This document shows positions 1 to 10,700 of a stretch of DNA of 64,000 nucleotides, in pieces. A program made the translations under genes and the position numbers. Position 1 is the first letter of the stretch; each line of letters opens with the position of its first letter. The notes under the pieces are model-generated. The model had not been told where the DNA came from and made no database searches. It saw only the letters and a list, made by a program, of their open reading frames with translations. The stretch is from NCBI GenBank assembly GCA_030745875.1, contig JASLNT010000090.1:102604-166603 (forward strand), read 5' to 3'. This DNA comes from Phycisphaerae bacterium (lineage in GTDB: Bacteria; Planctomycetota; Phycisphaerae; SM23-33).

Positions 1-1925
1 CCGCCCCCAGCCGTCGGGGCTGTCAGTTCCTCGCTCTTGAGCGACAGGCTCCAACTGCGTGAGACTTTCGACGGAATCTTCACCGCTGTCCCGCCCATAC
101 GCTTGTTGTCGGCGCGGTAGGTTCGCCAGTCCATGATCGAACTGTTGAACTCCGCGACCTTCTCAATATCGCCCGAGCCCTTTTCAAGACGGTCTGATCC
201 CGCTTTCCGGTCGAACTTGAACTTACCGGCCGGTCCGCATGAAATCACTCCGAACATCTGCAGGTTGCAGTCGCAGGTCCACGGGACCCAGTAGGTCAAT
301 CCGTTTGCGATGAGCACGCCTACGTGACAGGAGGGGCGCATCGGTGAAATCCACTGGGGTTTGCCCGCGGCAAGGTCCAAACGCACCGATCCTCCGTGAG
401 CCCGGAAGAAAATACCGTCGGCGCTTCCGGTCGATCGCGTACACGCCCGCCGCGACACGTTGTACCGCGCCAGCACCTTTCCCGTCATCGGGTCCAGGCG
501 AAGCGTGTGTTGGTTCCCGCCTGACGACTGCGGTCCTATCGTGTAAAGCCCGTCATCGCGAATGACCACGTGCAGGTCCTTGGCGCGGTAGGTCCACATT
601 AACTTGCCCTCGTCGGCCGATATCGCCGTAAGGTGATTAACCTGCGGACCAATGAAGTACACGCCCTTGTCGGTGCATTTGAGATATACCGTGGATTTCC
701 ACCCGCCGACGTATCCGTGCCCCGGGCGGTACGGACCGATCGCCTTGAACAGGTCCGCATCCGCGTCAGCCGTGCGGCGCCAGAGGGGCTTGCCCGTCGC
801 GACGTTCAGGGCTGCGAGATACTCGCCGAAACGGGCGATGAATATCCGCTTGCCCTTCATGCATATTCCGCGGGAGTCGATGGGCTTGTTCTCGGTGTGG
901 CTCCAGAGAACCTTCTTGGTCACCGGATTCATCGCGACCAGCGTCCTGCCGAACCCCCATGTGTATTTCGGTTGATTGTATCCCTGCGATATTCCACCCC
1001 ACGGCCAGCCGTGTCTCTGCTTGCGCCATCTTGCCTGCTTGTCCGGTGTTTCCGCCGATCCGACCAGGGCGTACAGCACGCCGTCCTGCAGCGCCATCCA
1101 TTTCCAGAATGTCCCGCCGGTTAGTTTCTGCGGCGGGACGATCTCGGAGGTCACTTTTCCGTTGGTCGCATCAATGAGTTTGCACGACTTGTCGTCGGCG
1201 AGGTAGAGCGTTTTGGGAGTGGCGATCATCGTGCAGCGATCGACCATGATCCCCGCCGGGAGCTTGCGTTTCCAAAGCTGCGTTCCATTGTATCCGTTCA
1301 GGGCTATCAGCGTGTCGATGCTCTCCTCCTCCCGCTCATGCCACGCGACGTGCCCAAACGCCATAAACAACCGTCCCCCGGACGACACCGCAACCTGCGG
1401 AGCCGGAGCGTAACGCGGAAGCGCGATGAACTGGGTGAGAAATGGAGCCCGCGCCAGACGATCGTTCGACTGGGGGTTGTTGTCCGGACCGTGGTACGGA
1501 TGGGACCAATCGTCCATTCCTTTGGGCGGTTGTTTGGTAAGCTCGGTTGAGCCTATTGTCCCTTTACCGCCCGGCCGGAGGACGCGAAGGATCTCGGTTC
1601 GGGCCTTTTCCATTCCGGCGGGGGCGATTACTACGTCTGCGATATTGTCGGCGAGATGAATCCGCGACAAATCGCCCTGGGCGACAAATATTCTCTTACC
1701 CAGCAGACCGGCCTGGCTGGCGGCCTGCCGTGCGGCGGTCGCTGCGTCGGCCTGCTTCAGTTGGACCAGAACCGTCGCCTTGGTTTGATCTGCAAGCTTC
1801 AGGGCCTGCTTGCATTCCTTGTCGCCCAGCAGGACGGTTATCCCAGCCGATGCGCGAGTGAATCCGCACGCCAGCAACGTTCCGGCCAGCACAATCATAG
1901 ACATTCGATTTCCGATGATTTGCAT
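1..1925 (-). CDS. PQQ-type beta-propeller protein with degenerate methyltransferase-like head (C-terminus outside window)
   Basis: The frame is open from an ATG at 1925 to base 1, giving 641 residues with the C-terminus cut off by the window edge. A hydrophobic signal segment covers about residues 8-27. Residues 75-125 keep the second half of a class I methyltransferase fold (LADNIADVVIAP, then EILRVLRPGGKGTIG), but the SAM-binding first motif is not recognisable. After a DDWSHPYH motif come repeated PQQ-like blades with patterns such as GTQLWKRKL and KKVLWSHTE. It is a paralogue of the gene at 7704-10943, which has the same order of parts. An AAAGG lies 9 bases before the start. The role is probably periplasmic binding or an envelope function. 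No substrate can be read from the sequence. Confidence 0.85.
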   Translation of the reverse strand, partial: MQIIGNRMSMIVLAGTLLACGFTRASAGITVLLGDKECKQALKLADQTKATVLVQLKQADAATAARQAASQAGLLGKRIFVAQGDLSRIHLADNIADVVIAPAGMEKARTEILRVLRPGGKGTIGSTELTKQPPKGMDDWSHPYHGPDNNPQSNDRLARAPFLTQFIALPRYAPAPQVAVSSGGRLFMAFGHVAWHEREEESIDTLIALNGYNGTQLWKRKLPAGIMVDRCTMIATPKTLYLADDKSCKLIDATNGKVTSEIVPPQKLTGGTFWKWMALQDGVLYALVGSAETPDKQARWRKQRHGWPWGGISQGYNQPKYTWGFGRTLVAMNPVTKKVLWSHTENKPIDSRGICMKGKRIFIARFGEYLAALNVATGKPLWRRTADADADLFKAIGPYRPGHGYVGGWKSTVYLKCTDKGVYFIGPQVNHLTAISADEGKLMWTYRAKDLHVVIRDDGLYTIGPQSSGGNQHTLRLDPMTGKVLARYNVSRRACTRSTGSADGIFFRAHGGSVRLDLAAGKPQWISPMRPSCHVGVLIANGLTYWVPWTCDCNLQMFGVISCGPAGKFKFDRKAGSDRLEKGSGDIEKVAEFNSSIMDWRTYRADNKRMGGTAVKIPSKVSRSWSLSLKSEELTAPTAGG

Positions 1926-2034
1926 GACAGCACGCCTTTCGTTTGAGTTGTGGTTGCTATTTCAGATTATCGTCCCGTGGCTCCGGTTTTCAAGGGGATT
2001 GCCCATCGCAATCGGGCGCTCTATCATAGGCGGT

Positions 2035-3489
2035 ATGGAAATCAAGCCCGCCGACATCCGCGCTGTCTCACGAGTGTCGCCCGTCGTGCTGGCGATATGC
2101 GTTTCCGCGATGCTTGTCCCGGGCTGCTTCAGGCGATCGACAGACCCTATGCTGGGAGGCGTCGAAGAGCAGTTAACGTTCGATTATAAGGGCCATTACC
2201 TTAATCCAGCGCAATGTTTCTCAGCCGACGACAAGTGGATAGTCTACGACACGCGAATCGATCCCGGGCGGCTGGTCCGCACCAGCGTTATCGAGAAGGT
2301 GAACATCAAGACCGGCGAGATGGTCATCATGTACCGAACGCCCAACCAGACGCGACACGGACCGGGCGCGGGCGCCGTCGCATACAATCCCGTCAGCAGA
2401 CGGATAGTATTCACGCGCGGACTGTTGAACTGCAATTTCCTGAGGCCTTACGGTTTCAGGCGGCGCGGCGGAGTGATAGTGGACGATTCGGAACTGCTGA
2501 AGGGGCTCGGCGCCGACGCTCGCGATATTACGTTTCCGTTTACGCCCGGCGCGTTGCGGGGCGGAACGTACGGGCACATCTGGAGCGGCGACGGTAAGTG
2601 GATGAGCTTCACCTACCAGGATGCGATTCTGGGCAAGCTGGAGAAGGCCCGACGCAAGAGGCTCGACTTGCGAACGGTGGGGGTGTCGGCCCCGATCGGT
2701 CCGGTGAAGGTCGACCGCGACGCCGATGGTGAGAACAACGACGGTGAGATGTTCAGCGTGCTGGTCGCGCGCGTCACGCCGAACCCAAAACCGGATTCCG
2801 ATGAAATAGAGCGCGCCTACGGTGAGAGTTGGGTGGGCGTCAACGGATATCTCAAACCGGACGGAACTCGCCAAAAACGCGCGATCGCATTCCAGGGAAT
2901 CGTTATCGACGACGCCGGTCATCCGGTGTCTGAAGCGTTCATAGCGGACTTGCCCGACCGCATCGACGAACCCGGAGCCCACGGTCCCCTGGAAGGCGGA
3001 CCCGAAACCGGACCGGCGCCTCCCAAGGGTGTCTCACAGCGACGCCTGACGTACACCACCAGACGAAAGTACCCCGGTATCCAGGGACCGCAGCATTGGT
3101 TGAGATCGTCGTCCGACGGTAAGTGGATCGCCCATCTCGCCAAGGACGACAAGGGCGCGGCGCAGATACATCTGGTCTCTCCGAACGGTGGAAAGGGCCT
3201 CCAGCTCACCCATCACAAACTCTCCGTCGCTTCGTCGTTCAACTGGAGCCCCGACGGAAGATACATCGCCTATGCTATGGACAACTCCATTTTCGTCACC
3301 GATACGCGCCAAGGGGAAACGTTCGGCAGGTCGATACGCCTGACCGAGCGATCGACCGACGATCGCAAACCCGAGTTTGGCGGAATAGTCTGGTCAAACC
3401 GCGGAGACAAGATCGCCTTCTGCAGGCGTATCAAGTACGCCGGGCTGGCCTTCCCACAGATATTCATCGTCAAGCTGCGGAGTAAATGA
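2035..3489 (+). CDS. TolB-like WD40 (PD40) propeller lipoprotein
   Basis: The protein has 484 residues. The chosen ATG follows AGGCGG and puts a signal peptide with a lipobox (LVPGC, Cys 31) at the N-terminus. A longer in-frame start at 1810 would overlap the divergent gene and bury the signal. The body has TolB-type PD40 repeats: DDKWIVYDTR near the N-terminus, GDGKWMSFTY in the middle, and SSDGKWIAHLA, SPDGRYIAYAM and NRGDKIAFCRR near the end. These indicate a six-bladed propeller on the outer face of a membrane. The stop codon overlaps the start of the sialidase-like gene, so the two are probably translated together. The ligand is unknown; a sensing or binding role for the following enzymes is inference. 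Confidence 0.85.
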   Translation: MEIKPADIRAVSRVSPVVLAICVSAMLVPGCFRRSTDPMLGGVEEQLTFDYKGHYLNPAQCFSADDKWIVYDTRIDPGRLVRTSVIEKVNIKTGEMVIMYRTPNQTRHGPGAGAVAYNPVSRRIVFTRGLLNCNFLRPYGFRRRGGVIVDDSELLKGLGADARDITFPFTPGALRGGTYGHIWSGDGKWMSFTYQDAILGKLEKARRKRLDLRTVGVSAPIGPVKVDRDADGENNDGEMFSVLVARVTPNPKPDSDEIERAYGESWVGVNGYLKPDGTRQKRAIAFQGIVIDDAGHPVSEAFIADLPDRIDEPGAHGPLEGGPETGPAPPKGVSQRRLTYTTRRKYPGIQGPQHWLRSSSDGKWIAHLAKDDKGAAQIHLVSPNGGKGLQLTHHKLSVASSFNWSPDGRYIAYAMDNSIFVTDTRQGETFGRSIRLTERSTDDRKPEFGGIVWSNRGDKIAFCRRIKYAGLAFPQIFIVKLRSK

Positions 3490-5066
3490 TGATTTCCAGA
3501 TTCGCATCATTCGGCCTGCTGGTTTGGGCGATCGCATATGCGCCGCGGGCCCCTGCCGACGGACTCAACGTTCAGGGCGCCGGTTTTGCTGTCGCAAAAC
3601 TCGATGACGGGGTGAAGGCGTATTCCAATCGCAATTACACGTGGACGGATGTTCCCGCGAAGTTCAAGGGCTGGAGTTTCACCAGGCTCGGCGGGGGTGT
3701 CAGGAGCAATCTGACCGTGACCGGTCGGAGCGACGGTGTGGTTTACATTGCAACCGCCCCCGGCCAGAAAGGCCTGGACACGACCGGCTGGACGAAGACC
3801 CAATGGACCTTCAGATATTCCGATCGAGGTCGAACGGTTGTCACCGTGTTCACCAGACCGCTCAAGGCCGGTCAGACGCTCAGTATCCCGCAGGGCAACT
3901 GGACCGGGGGGATAGTCATCGCTCCGGTAATAAAGGGAAAGTCGTCAGGACCGGCCAGGCCGGATCACTCAAAGACGCCCGGTGTTGTCATCGATTATAT
4001 TCCCGCGCCTACGCGCACGTACGTTGGAAGTCCGTCGATCGCGGTTTTGCCCGACGGGTCTTATGCAGCGTCGCACGATATCTTTGGCCCGCGCAGCGGT
4101 CGGCGCGTTACGCGAGTATTCGGCAGCGACGACAAGGGCAAGACGTGGCGCAGGCGGGCGGAGCTCGACGGGCAGTGGTGGTCCGGGCTCTTCGTTCACA
4201 AAGGCGATCTGTATCTTATGGGAACGTCCAAGTCGTACGGCGATGCGGTTATCCGCCGCTCCAAAGACGGCGGGAAGAACTGGACCTCGCCGAAAGACAG
4301 CGATGCGGGCCTGCTGCTTACCGGGTCGCGATATCACACGTCGTCCATGCCCGTGCTGGTTTTGAATGGACGGATATGGCGGACCATGGAGGACAATACC
4401 GGCCCGTGGGGCGCCGGTTTCCGATCGTTTATGATGTCGGCGCCGGTTGATTCGGACCTTCTCAAAGCCTCCAGTTGGACGGTCTCCAACCGAATCGCCC
4501 GGGACGGGAAATGGCTGGGCGGTAAGTTCGGGGGATGGCTGGAGGGCAACGCGGTTGCGACGCGCGACGGTAAGATCGTCAACATTCTTCGCGTGCATTC
4601 GCCCGGCGGGGGGAGGGCGGCGGTAGTGTCGATATCCGATGACGGGAAGACCGCGACATTCGACCCCGCTGCGGGATTCATCGATTTTCCCGGCGGGTCC
4701 AAGAAGTTCAACATTCGTTTCGATCCGAAAACGAAACTCTACTGGTCGCTGACCAATCCCGTTCTCGAACGCTATCGAGGCAAAAACAAAGCCGACCGCA
4801 CGCGAAACGTCCTGGCGCTGACGTCCTCACCGGATCTGAAGAACTGGACGATCCGCTCGATAATTCTCGAACACGCCGATACGCATAAAGTAGGTTTCCA
4901 GTACGTCGACTGGTTGTTCGAGGGCGATGATTTGATCGCGGCTATTAGGATGGCGTATCCCGACGGCGTGGGCGGAGCCCATAACAGCCACGATGCGAAT
5001 TATCTGGCGTTCTATCGTGTGAAGAACTTCCGCAAGCTGACAATGAAGGACGGTAAGAAACAATGA
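3486..5066 (+). CDS. Exported BNR-repeat (sialidase-like) protein
   Basis: The 526 residues begin with a signal peptide ending near residue 25 (APRAPADG). Asp-box motifs of the BNR/sialidase fold are visible (GSDDKGKTW, SKDGGKNWT and SDDGKTATF), so a six-bladed sialidase-type propeller is expected in residues 170-510. Residues 30-150 form a beta-rich N-terminal region that I cannot assign. The start codon overlaps the previous stop by four bases (ATGA), and this gene in turn overlaps the aldolase gene. The neighbouring aldolase-family gene makes a hydrolase releasing a sugar acid attractive, but many BNR proteins in planctomycetes are not true sialidases and the catalytic Arg triad was not verified. 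Confidence 0.8.
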   Translation: MMISRFASFGLLVWAIAYAPRAPADGLNVQGAGFAVAKLDDGVKAYSNRNYTWTDVPAKFKGWSFTRLGGGVRSNLTVTGRSDGVVYIATAPGQKGLDTTGWTKTQWTFRYSDRGRTVVTVFTRPLKAGQTLSIPQGNWTGGIVIAPVIKGKSSGPARPDHSKTPGVVIDYIPAPTRTYVGSPSIAVLPDGSYAASHDIFGPRSGRRVTRVFGSDDKGKTWRRRAELDGQWWSGLFVHKGDLYLMGTSKSYGDAVIRRSKDGGKNWTSPKDSDAGLLLTGSRYHTSSMPVLVLNGRIWRTMEDNTGPWGAGFRSFMMSAPVDSDLLKASSWTVSNRIARDGKWLGGKFGGWLEGNAVATRDGKIVNILRVHSPGGGRAAVVSISDDGKTATFDPAAGFIDFPGGSKKFNIRFDPKTKLYWSLTNPVLERYRGKNKADRTRNVLALTSSPDLKNWTIRSIILEHADTHKVGFQYVDWLFEGDDLIAAIRMAYPDGVGGAHNSHDANYLAFYRVKNFRKLTMKDGKKQ

Positions 5067-5977
5067 CACACGCCGAACTGACCAGACCGCTGCGGGGCAT
5101 CGTCCCGCCGATGGCCACTCCGCTGCTCGACAGCGATACGCTTGACGTTGACGGAACCGAGCGGTTGATCGAGCACATACTCGCAGGCGGTGCGAGCGGT
5201 TTGTTCATCATGGGCACCACCGGCGAGGGCCCGTCGCTGGGGCGCGCTCTCAGAGGCGATCTTGTCGAGCACGCGTGTCGAATTGTTGACGGGCGCGTTC
5301 CGATTCTTGTGGGCGTAACCGATACTTCGCTGAGCGAATCGGTGTCGCTGGCGAAGAAGAGCGATTCCTGCGGCGCTGCGGCGATAGTTGCGACGCATCC
5401 GTGCTACTTCAAAGCCTCCCAAGCCGACATTCTCGATTACGTCGGGCGACTTGCCGACCGATCGCCCCTGCCGTTGTTCCTTTACAACATACCCGGATGC
5501 ACCAAGCTGTCGTTCGAGCCTGAAACGGTCAGGGCGGCTGCGGATATTCCGGGCGTTGTCGGGATCAAGGACTCTTGCGGCGATATCGAACACTTCCGCC
5601 AAATCGCGGAAGCTCTCGCCGACCGACCGGACTTCACCTTGATGATCGGACCGGACAAACTAACCGCCCAGGCGATCTCACTCGGAGCCCACGGAGCCGT
5701 AAGCGGAGGGGGGAATCTGTTCCCCGACCATTACGTCGCCCTTTACCGGGCGGCTCGCGATGGAGATCAGGAAACGGTGAACAAGCTGCAGGAGAGGGTG
5801 GTTCTGATTTACGACACCATCTATCACGCGGTCGAGGATCCGTCGAGTTACGTAAAGGGCCTGAAGTGCGCGCTCAGATGCATGGGGATATGCGGTGATG
5901 CGATGGCGCCTCCGCTCCAGAGCCTCACAGACTCCCAACGACAAATCATCGCCGAAAACCTCAAGCAGATTATCTGA
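5063..5977 (+). CDS. DHDPS / N-acetylneuraminate lyase family aldolase
   Basis: The 304 residues carry the family signatures: GTTGEGPSL at 51-59 (pyruvate carboxylate binding), the catalytic Tyr 141 in LYNIPG, and the Schiff-base Lys 169 in VGIKDS. The enzyme is a cytoplasmic class I aldolase acting on a 2-oxo acid. The GTTGE form is closer to dihydrodipicolinate synthases, while YNIP also occurs in sialic acid lyases, so the substrate is open. The gene overlaps the sialidase-like gene by four bases (ATGA). The operon therefore pairs an exported glycan-acting protein with an intracellular aldolase, which favours sugar-acid breakdown over lysine synthesis. Confidence 0.88.
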   Translation: MTHAELTRPLRGIVPPMATPLLDSDTLDVDGTERLIEHILAGGASGLFIMGTTGEGPSLGRALRGDLVEHACRIVDGRVPILVGVTDTSLSESVSLAKKSDSCGAAAIVATHPCYFKASQADILDYVGRLADRSPLPLFLYNIPGCTKLSFEPETVRAAADIPGVVGIKDSCGDIEHFRQIAEALADRPDFTLMIGPDKLTAQAISLGAHGAVSGGGNLFPDHYVALYRAARDGDQETVNKLQERVVLIYDTIYHAVEDPSSYVKGLKCALRCMGICGDAMAPPLQSLTDSQRQIIAENLKQII

Positions 5978-5988
5978 TCTTCGTATCG

Positions 5989-7707
5989 CTACGTTTTCGT
6001 AACGTACACGAAGTACGATCCGCCGAGATCCTTGCCTTCGGCGCTGTTGAACCACGATTGCAGGCGGGGCTTGTCGCCTTTGGTCAGGTTGACAGTGAAC
6101 GTCGCCCACAAGTCAGTCGGAGCCATTTTTTTCGTCAGCTCCTTGTCGCCGAGTTTGAGTTTCGCCCCGGCCACCGGACGCCCCGGGATTCCGCGCAGCT
6201 TGTCCTTGGGCAGGACGCCCGAGCCCTTAGGCCAACCGCAAACTTCGATCGTATACTTCCCGGTCTTTTCGACCTGCAGGTCCCAGTAACCGTTTTTCAC
6301 GCCGCCTCGAATATTGTGCCAACTGTCCGCGTACGATCCAATCCAGTTGGCTGAGCATAGGAACGTCTCGGGCTCGGTCTCAACGCCTATGCTTATCGTG
6401 TTGATCTCCTTCTGCAGAGGCGTCATTTCAGTTCTCCAGGCGTTGTGATGGTCTCTCATCGCCTTGAGTACGTCGGGATAATCCTTGATCACGTTGGTCT
6501 TCTGCCCGGGATCGTCGGCGATGTTGTACAGCTCCCTGTCGTGTACGAGGCGCCATTTCTTCCAAAGCACCACGCCCGGACGCCGGAAGTCCTTGTACTG
6601 GATCACGATCTTGCGGTCGTTGAGCTTGTCGATCTTGCCCTTGATCAGCCCGCCGAGCGTAACTCCGTCGAACCTGGCGTGTGCGGGTTTTTTCAGGCCG
6701 CACATGTCCAGCAGCGTGGGCAATACGTCCGTGCTGTGGGTCAGTTCGTCGATATCGCGCGGTTTGTCGAGCCCGGCCGCCGGCCAGCGCAGGAAGAACG
6801 GAACGCGATGTCCGCCTTCGTAGTATTGGGTTTTGTGTCCTCGCATTCCCGCGTTGAAGATTCTATGCCCTCCAGCCGTCCCGTTATCGGTCATGAAGAT
6901 CATGATCGTGTTTTCGCGCAGTCCGGTCTTCTTGAGGAACTGTTCGAGGCGCCCCATGTTCTCGTCGAATTGTGCGATCATGCCCAGGAATCGGTTGCCC
7001 TTGCACATGGCGGCGTATTTTTGCTCGACGATGTGAGGCCAGTGGGGCACGTTGGTGGGAATGTAGCAGAGGAACGGTTGTTTGGCCTTCCGCCTGGCGG
7101 ACATCCATTTCATCGCCTCATCAAACCAGACGTCGGTGCAGTAACCCTTGTATTGCTTTCGCACTCCGTTGTGTTCGTAGATGTCGTCGTTGTAATCGTT
7201 GCCCCAGTGGTCGGCCATCGAGGTGATGCCCCAGGCTCCGTGATGCACGGTTTCGTCGAATCCGCGGTCCTGCGGGCGGTAGGGGTTGTTGTCTCCGAGA
7301 TGCCACTTTCCGAAGTGCCCGGTTGCGTATCCGCCGGATTTGAACATTTCGGCCATCGTGGGAATGCCTCGCCTGGGCATTGACTTGCCCTGGCAGACGA
7401 AGACCGCTCCGTTGCGGAAGGCCTGCTGCCCGGTCAGCAGTTCGCCTCGCGTCGGGGTGCACATCGGCGCGACGTGATAGTCGGTGAAACGCACGGATTC
7501 GGCGTGAAGTTTGTCGAGATTGGGCGTCTTCAGCAACGGGTTCCCGTGACACGACAGGTCCCCGTAACCCTGGTCGTCGGTCAGGACGAGAATAACGTTC
7601 GGTCTCCCCGGTTTGCTTCTCGCTGCTTGCAGGCGGGGCGTCAGACCGGCCAGTCCGAGCGATGCGGCGCCGAGTCCCATTCGCTTAATAAAATCGCGTC
7701 TCTTCAT
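5989..7707 (-). CDS. Tat-exported Cys-type sulfatase with extra C-terminal beta domain
   Basis: This is an arylsulfatase of the formylglycine family, 572 residues long. The start chosen is the ATG that overlaps the upstream stop as ATGA (7704-7707); another ATG lies four codons earlier. RRDFIK at 3-8 begins a Tat signal. Asp 44 and Asp 45 bind Ca, Cys 83 in CTPTRG is the formylglycine site, and Lys 134 and His 136 lie in FGKWHLGD. Residues about 450-572 form an additional beta-rich module after the sulfatase core. Coupling to the PQQ-propeller gene suggests that the two products work together in the envelope. The substrate is probably a sulfated polysaccharide (inference). A sulfatase-maturing enzyme must be encoded outside this window. 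Confidence 0.93.
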   Translation of the reverse strand: MKRRDFIKRMGLGAASLGLAGLTPRLQAARSKPGRPNVILVLTDDQGYGDLSCHGNPLLKTPNLDKLHAESVRFTDYHVAPMCTPTRGELLTGQQAFRNGAVFVCQGKSMPRRGIPTMAEMFKSGGYATGHFGKWHLGDNNPYRPQDRGFDETVHHGAWGITSMADHWGNDYNDDIYEHNGVRKQYKGYCTDVWFDEAMKWMSARRKAKQPFLCYIPTNVPHWPHIVEQKYAAMCKGNRFLGMIAQFDENMGRLEQFLKKTGLRENTIMIFMTDNGTAGGHRIFNAGMRGHKTQYYEGGHRVPFFLRWPAAGLDKPRDIDELTHSTDVLPTLLDMCGLKKPAHARFDGVTLGGLIKGKIDKLNDRKIVIQYKDFRRPGVVLWKKWRLVHDRELYNIADDPGQKTNVIKDYPDVLKAMRDHHNAWRTEMTPLQKEINTISIGVETEPETFLCSANWIGSYADSWHNIRGGVKNGYWDLQVEKTGKYTIEVCGWPKGSGVLPKDKLRGIPGRPVAGAKLKLGDKELTKKMAPTDLWATFTVNLTKGDKPRLQSWFNSAEGKDLGGSYFVYVTKT

Positions 7708-10700
7708 TTTCCGATACATACTATATTCCCGTCCAGCGTTACGATAAATAGTTTGCCTTCAGCGGCGCTCATCCCGTCAAACAACGGGACGCTGTCGAGT
7801 TTGCATTCGCTGAGTTTCTCACCGGTTTCGCACGAGACGACCCGCAGCAGCCCGCCTCGTTTGCCCATCCAGGCTTCAGCTTGGGCCTGCACCTGTCGGT
7901 TGGAATCGTCGTCGGCTCCGGGGAGATGTCCGAGCATTTTCGTTTCGTCGGCCAGGTCGGGCGGTCCGGCGAGGACCAGTTTGCCCTTGCCCAGCACCAT
8001 TGCGTTGACCAGAAGACCGGGCGTCTCGACCTGCCAGTGATGCTTGATCCCTCCGCGAGGGCGTCTTACGCGGGGCTTTCTGGGTTTCTTGCCTTTTGCC
8101 TTGCCTTTTTGTCTGGCCTTCGGGGCGGGCGCCGGTATGGGCTTCGCAATGACCGCCTGAGGCGGTTCCTTGTCGGCGCAGAACAGTTTGTAGCTCGTGC
8201 GCGGGTGCAGCATGTTGCCCAGCGGATCGGAGCGGAAACCGTATATGCGTTTGTCGTCGAACGACATTATCCGCCCGCAGGGGGCCCTTCGTCGCGTGCC
8301 GGCGTATGCGCCCCATCCTTCTCCGCAATCGTCGCCGTAAATCCAGAACGAGCGATGGAACCACGCGTCGTCCAGTAGCCCGGTCTGGCAGAACAGGTGC
8401 TTGCCGGCCGGATTTGCAGCCGCCTTTTTACCCGGTAATGTGGGTCCCACTCCGATCCGCTTGCCTTCAAGATCGAAGTTTTGCTCCTGCATGTAAACTC
8501 GCTTCCCGTCGCTGGAGAAGATGTCGGGGTTTGCGATTGGCATGTACTTGGCGATGATTCTCTCGTGGAAGTCCTTGCCCGTTTCCGGGTCGATATTGTC
8601 CATCATGTTCTCGGAGATCATCTTGCCCGTTTTCGGATCGAGCACCACCAGACGCATCCCGCCGTCGAAGAACATGTTCCGCCCGGCCAGTGCGTAGAGC
8701 TTGCTGTTGACCACCAGCACCGCGCCGTGCACCGGCCAGACCGATTCGACCTGCTGATACGAGACCATCTGCACGTCCGCCGGAGCAACCAGATATCGCC
8801 AGGCGACGGCTCCGTCTTCGGCGCGCAGGCAATAGACCCGCCCGTCCCCGCATCCGAAGAGAACCGTGTTGTTGTAGATAGTGGGGGCTGAGTCGATCCT
8901 TCCTCCGGCGGTGAACGTCCACGCGATTTTGCCCGTTGCGGTGTTGATCGCGTAGAGAGTCTGCCGGGGTATCGAGGATACGAACGCCAGTCCCTCTGAG
9001 ATCACCGGCTGGGTGAGTTTCCCGCCGATCTTAAGGCTCCACTTCTCGTTCAGGTCGCTCGTTATCGGCGACAGGGTCGATCCGCTCCGTGACGGATCCC
9101 GCCTGTACATCGGCCAATCCGTCAGCTTGGCGGGTTTGGCTTTCCTGTTGATGATGTCCTTATACACCGGACCGGTTTCGAGGCGATCGGCCTCGGGCGT
9201 CTTCTTCTTCAACGCCGACTCCGGCGACATCGCACAGAAATACTCCAACTTTGACTGGTAGTAGCACGCGCAGGTGTCCGGGGGCTTGTAGAGCAGACCG
9301 TTGGCGGGCATGATCCCGTATATGCAGCTTCCGCGCACCGAGTGGTGCAGCGTCATTTTCGTGTCGCCAAGCTTGTAGAACTCCGTGCCCATCCCGTTGG
9401 TAAGGAGGTACTGCGTGGTGGCCCGGCTGGGATAGCATCTCGGGTGCATCGGGAACGCGGGCGGGTTGGTCGCCTTGAAATCCTTCTTGATCTTCCCGGT
9501 GTGCAGATCGATCGCCCATATCTGGGTCCCAAGCCTCTGGGCCGTTCCCGTGTGAGCCGACCAGATCAAACCGTCGATCACGAACAGGTCGTTTGGGCAG
9601 TGGTGGCTGGAATGAAGAAGCCTTCCGTTCCAGAGCTCTTTTCCATCCTTTGTCGACAGGGCGGTCGTTCTCACCCCGTTGGCGACAACCAGCACTCCGT
9701 CTGAATAGACTGCTCGGACGGCCCCGCCCGTTCCGACCTTGCCGATCTTCGGTCCGGTCGACGTCCACAACGGTTTGCCCGTCTTGCGGTTCAGGGCGAC
9801 TATTCCATTTCCGTTGGAGAAAAACACCTTCCCCTCGCCAAGCGTCAGCGACAGCGGAGCGACCTTGCTCTTGTGCGTCCAGAGCGTTTTGCCCGAGTCG
9901 GCGTTGACCGCCATTACGCTTTCCGGCGGGCCGGTCTGAGTCCAGGCCCACTGGCTGGAGGCCCGTCTGATCTCCCCGTATCCGGTCGATTTGACCGTAA
10001 ACTCAACCGGCTTGCGGTTGGGATTCACCAGCAGATAGAGAATTCCGTTGTCCAGGATGATCTCTTCGGTGGATTTGGTCTGTTTGCACGTGCGGATCGT
10101 TTCGCCGGTCGCCGCGTCGATCACGGTCAGCGGTGCGGTCTGCCCGAACGTTACGTATACGCGATCTCCGACCGCCACCAAACGCCTGGGGAATTGCCCC
10201 GGTCCGCTCTTCAAAGGCCAGTTCTGCGGATGCCAGTCCTTCAACTCCCTCCGCCACAACACCGTTCCGTTAAACGCGTCACGCGCGATCAGAACCCACT
10301 TGGCGGGCAGAAGAATGTGATTCCGCAGACCTTCGTCTATTACGTAGAACACGCGCCCGTTGGATGTGACCATCGCGTGCATGACGGTCATGAAATCGTG
10401 ATTGCGAAGCCACTTCGGTGCGGCCATCCACTGGATGCCGTGCAGCGGGGCGACGGTCTTGTCCAGACCGACCATCGTTCCCTGCGGATCGTGATGGTAG
10501 TGCGTCCAGTCGTCGAGTGCCTCCGGGCGAGGCTTGATGCGTTTCTTTCCGCCCACTATCGCTACGCCCTTCGGCGCCAGGACCCTTGTGATCTCCGCGT
10601 CCGACACCGCCCCCGGGGGCGCTACCACAAGGTTAACCGTATTGTTGCGATAGGGCAGCGTTTTACCGTCGAACTTGCGCGCCGTGACCCTGCCTCCGAG

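Noticed and set aside
1810..2034. N-terminal extension of the TolB-like lipoprotein gene
   Set aside because: It overlaps the divergent PQQ gene and would place the lipobox signal about 105 residues into the protein.
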